From contig OY783214.1 of assembly GCA_963678705.1 (NCBI GenBank), positions 7,998,001 to 8,062,000 of the forward strand: DNA of 64,000 bases. The letters are read 5' to 3'. The translations under genes were made by a program, and so were the position numbers. Origin of the DNA: Panorpa germanica. Taxonomy: Eukaryota; Arthropoda; Insecta; Mecoptera; Panorpidae. The notes under the pieces are model-generated. The model worked only from the letters and a program-made list of their open reading frames with translations. It had not been told where the DNA came from and did not search any database. This document shows positions 60,996 through 64,000 of the stretch, one piece after another (within the stretch, counting starts at the first letter, position 1; every line of letters begins with the position of its first letter).

Positions 60996-61832
60996 GGATA
61001 CAAATAATTTATATTCCAATTTTGGTAGCTTAGTAGTGAATGTGCTGAAACAACAGTCTTTTTCTACTTTTTTCAGTTTAATAGAACCCTTTTGAAGGAT
61101 TAACGAATCTTAGTAAGATATTTTCAAGGCTATTATACTTGAAAAGGTCTTCTTAGGGCCATAAACTATCTTTATAGTCTTATTTTAGGATAGAATTGTT
61201 TCTCAAAGTTCATTATACATTTACGTAAATGTGAGCGTTACTCATATTGAATAATTTAATTTTAACATGAATTTAAAATTGAATTTTATTACTTTCTCTC
61301 ACATCACATGCAATGCAATACTCGACCAGTTATTTAAAAGGTTCTTATATTATTTCCAACATTGTATGAGTTTAGTATTAAATGTACCATCACGCAAAGA
61401 TAATGTTATATACATATGTATTGTATACAGCTTAAAACACTTTCGTACAATTTGTATGTTACTTGTCTTTGTAATAAACTAATTTGTTTGTTTTGAATAA
61501 TTCATACAGACCAGACCACCTTCTCTCCTTGCTCCTCATTCCTTTGTATCTAACCCTTTCTCTTCCTCACAATGTTGTTTGTATATTAGTGTGAATGTAA
61601 TTTATTGCCAGACTTAGCTTTCATCGGCTTGCAATTTTATTATAAACACAACATAAAAATAATGAATTGCAAATGTGTTAATTCTTTTAAATCTTTATAA
61701 TGCTTTGAATTATACCATGACTTATCTATTGTTTTATTACTTAACATTCAAAAGCATTACACAAAACATTTAGAATTAAGTATTTGTTGTTTTGAGGAGA
61801 TTTTAGTACATTTATCAAACATTATATATAGG
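60004..61832. other. Presumed bru3 intron, 60.0-61.8 kb
   Basis: Holds a GCTCT tandem tract at 60,472-60,497 and the long TA microsatellite. No coding supported. Confidence 0.4.
60915..60993. repeat. (TA)n microsatellite
   Basis: About 39 uninterrupted AT units. Confidence 0.95.
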
Positions 61833-61869
61833 TACAATGTTTGACGCTAGATTGCTGATCTTCGGTATA
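61833..61869 (+). mobile_element. SINE family 1, short head remnant
   Basis: ACAATGTTTGACGCTAGATT then GCTGATCTTCGG matches 1886-1920. It lies just left of the hAT target duplication, so the hAT inserted beside or into an older SINE. Confidence 0.35.
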
Positions 61870-61877
61870 TACTATAC

Positions 61878-62804
61878 CAGCGGTTCTCAAAGTGTGGGGC
61901 GCGACCCTCAAGGGGGGCGCAATGAAGACTCAGGGGGGGCCCAAAGCTTGGTTAAAAAATTAATTAAATTTACTTACAAAATAATAAAGCAAACTTTTTA
62001 TTTTTAAAATTACAACAAGTGTATAATTTTTACGTCGTAAGAGTGCCGAACATTTTATTTTTTTTAGTTTATCAGAAAATACAGAAAAAAGATGCAAACT
62101 TTCTACAATAGACTGAAAAGGTGAAAAGCTTTGTAATGGAGCTAAGATTGTACGAGGGCGGTCTGAAAAGTGACAATTTGGAGCTATTTCCTAATCTTAA
62201 AATTATGATTGAAGAAATGAATCTCAAAACTATTCCAACCAATGCAAGGAAATGCTTTGTTAAACACTTAGAAATCCTCAAATTTCATTTTGAAAAATAT
62301 TTTAATGAGATCTTGGATGGTTTGGCATGGATTCAAAACCCGTTTAAACCATCAGTCGATGAGTGCTCCCTCAACATGAAGGAAAAAGAAAATCTCATTG
62401 ACCTCCAAGGTGACACTGGGCTTGAAATGAAGTTTAAAGAATCTTCTCTCACATCCTTCTGGATTGGTGTACAAAAGGAACACCCAATTTTGAGTGAAAG
62501 GGCATTGAAAATAGTCACTCAAGCGTTTAATATCGCTCAAGACTGGATGTGACCAAGGAACTCAGAGTAGCGTTATCAGAACTGACACCGCGTTAATTAA
62601 ATAAATTGTACTTATTTGTATAGAATTTGTTGTTTGATTACGATTAAACATATTGCCCCATTAGAGTATGCATAGAATGCGCAAATTGACTGTAAAATGT
62701 CAAATGCGACTCCCTTATAATATATAGTACGCTTACATGTAGGGGGTCCGGCTTACAGCTGGATTATGCAGGGGGGCTCGAAGTAAATAGTTTGAGAACC
62801 GCTG
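61878..62804 (+). mobile_element. hAT transposon, short internally deleted copy
   Basis: 927 bp with terminal inverted repeats CAGCGGTTCTCAAA and TTTGAGAACCGCTG, flanked by the exact 8-bp duplication TACTATAC (61870-61877 and 62805-62812), diagnostic of hAT. G-rich tracts just inside both ends match the TIRs common in ZBED5-like/Buster hATs. It carries only a C-terminal piece of the transposase. Confidence 0.9.
62136..62552 (+). pseudogene. hAT transposase C-terminal remnant (ZBED5-like)
   Basis: About 139 codons open from the ATG at 62136. The text resembles the end of ZBED5/FAM200-type hAT transposases: HLEILKFHFEKYF, WIQNPF, LIDLQGDTGLEMKFKE, SLTSFWIGVQKEHPILSERA, LKIV. Upstream an N-terminal piece (MQTFYNRLK at 62091) is in another frame, one frameshift away. 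The usual hAT dimerisation end is replaced by an early stop, and the catalytic core is deleted. It cannot be a working transposase. Confidence 0.75.
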
Positions 62805-63276
62805 TACTATACCATACTTTTTTAAATTAATTTTTACAGCGTAATATGCGCTTACTAATAAAACAAACTTTATAAAACGTATGTGTTTATATTTTAATAC
62901 AAAAGCAGCAAAACAAATAAGTTTAAGTCAGTTACATATGACCGCTGCTACTGACAGAAACTCCAGAACAACATAAATGAAAAAATATATATTTAAAATT
63001 AAGCCATTTTATAAATGTAATAATAAAAAGTTGTTCTCAAAAAAAGAAAACTGTAAAAGCATATATGCAACAAAAGGGTGTAGTATACTCGTACTATAGG
63101 ATTACATGGAAGTCTGTTTCAGACAAGGACAGGCCTACAGCATGGAAAGAAAAATTCTAGACGTGGAATAAAAAAACAAAAATTACAGACTTATATTTAT
63201 GATAACAGTTGTTTCGGGTCTTGGAAAATTGTACTCGACATGCACAGATACTAGCACAAGATTTATATGTATATAA

Positions 63277-63280
<4 letters not shown>

Positions 63281-63316
<36 letters not shown>
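63281..63316. repeat. (TA)n microsatellite
   Basis: About 18 TA units, adjoining Helitron fragment D. Confidence 0.9.
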
Positions 63317-63322
<6 letters not shown>

Positions 63323-63345
63323 GATATGTGCATATATATCCATAA

Positions 63346-63556
63346 TAGATAGAAAGTTGAAATTTTGCGTATGTATTTCGGTATTGGTTGTAAAAATATT
63401 TCGTAATTTAGAAATTGAAATATTGAAGAAGAGGTCCGATAAGAAACATTGTAGAAATTTGAAATTTTGGATAATTGAGTATCTGATTAATAAGAAAAGA
63501 GGCAGGAAGCAGATTTTGATGACGGTAAAAATTGTTGATATTTACAAATCGAATTA
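63346..63556 (+). mobile_element. Helitron-like element, internal fragment D
   Basis: Matches the middle of copy B (ATAGAAAGTTGAAATTTTGC, then GAAATTTTGGATAATTGAGTATC) but has neither terminus. The left side stops near a TA microsatellite at 63281-63316. Confidence 0.5.
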
Positions 63557-64000
63557 AAAAATTATGTTTCTAAGAATCAGAGCTATATTTGCTGGCTTTT
63601 GTTATTATTCTTGTCGACACTAGTCTAAGTCCTAAGTCGATCGTAAAGCCGATTAGTCGATTAATAGGATCAGAACATTCCTTAAACATTAAATATTGAT
63701 TTCAGGTTTAATTGAGACTTTTTAGATTAAATATTATCAATTATTGAATGTGCTTACAAAATATTCATAGGCAATTTTTATTTTTTACTTTCTCTATAGA
63801 TTATTAAAAAAAAAATGTAAAAAAACTTATATTACCAATAACCTTTTAATTAAAAGGAAAAAAAATAAAATAACATTGAATTGAGATCATATCGATTATG
63901 ACAACAGTCCGTATTTTCTGTTTCCGATTCCTCTGGAGTGTCGTATCATTCGCCGCAATACCGCCTCCGGTCAGATATAAGAATGTAGTGCCAGTAATAT
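63557..64000. other. Right edge of the window
   Basis: AT-rich sequence; a slightly GC-richer spot at 63,925-63,975 (TTCCTCTGGAGTGTCG, CCGCCTCCGGTC) could begin a feature outside the window. Nothing supported. Confidence 0.3.

Overview
This is a very AT-rich stretch of nuclear animal DNA, almost certainly from an insect. The host genes are spliced with short GT-AG introns (ADAM10) or single-exon (Hem), and their nearest relatives by eye are the insect proteins Kuzbanian, Hem/Kette and Bruno-3. The order cannot be fixed from the window alone. Three host genes are recognisable. They are an ADAM10/kuzbanian metalloprotease on the + strand (about 6.5-11.3 kb, signal-peptide exon not found), a complete uninterrupted Hem/NCKAP1 gene on the - strand (14.68-18.04 kb), and the first coding exon of a CELF/bruno-3 RNA-binding protein on the + strand (23.08-23.36 kb). 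ADAM10 and Hem converge on an AT-rich spacer of about 3 kb. Hem and bru3 diverge across about 4.7 kb.

From 23.36 kb to the right edge no further host exon could be supported. The simplest reading is that about 40 kb of the window lies in the first long intron of bru3, which has collected transposable elements. The largest is a full-length two-ORF LINE of the I group (24,752-30,497, - strand) with a perfect 13-bp target-site duplication, an A-tail and both reading frames open. Others are a Helitron-like family (three copies plus a fragment, with the 3' hairpin and CTAG terminus visible), two hAT-type elements (one with an exact 8-bp duplication), several MITEs with long inverted repeats, at least two tRNA-derived SINE families, and an unclassified repeat in two opposite-facing copies. 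Compound CA/TA and pure TA microsatellites punctuate the right half.

The most interesting observation is at the end of ADAM10. Its TGA stop sits in a leaky context (TGA-C) and is followed in the same frame by 218 further sense codons up to a TAA. The added tail carries several tyrosine-based sorting-type motifs and ends in E-T-V-I, a textbook class I PDZ ligand. This suggests programmed stop-codon readthrough giving a second protease isoform with a different cytoplasmic tail.

No CRISPR array, rRNA, intact tRNA gene or bacterial-type operon was seen. Inter-gene stretches are described individually; where nothing is stated, nothing recognisable was found.
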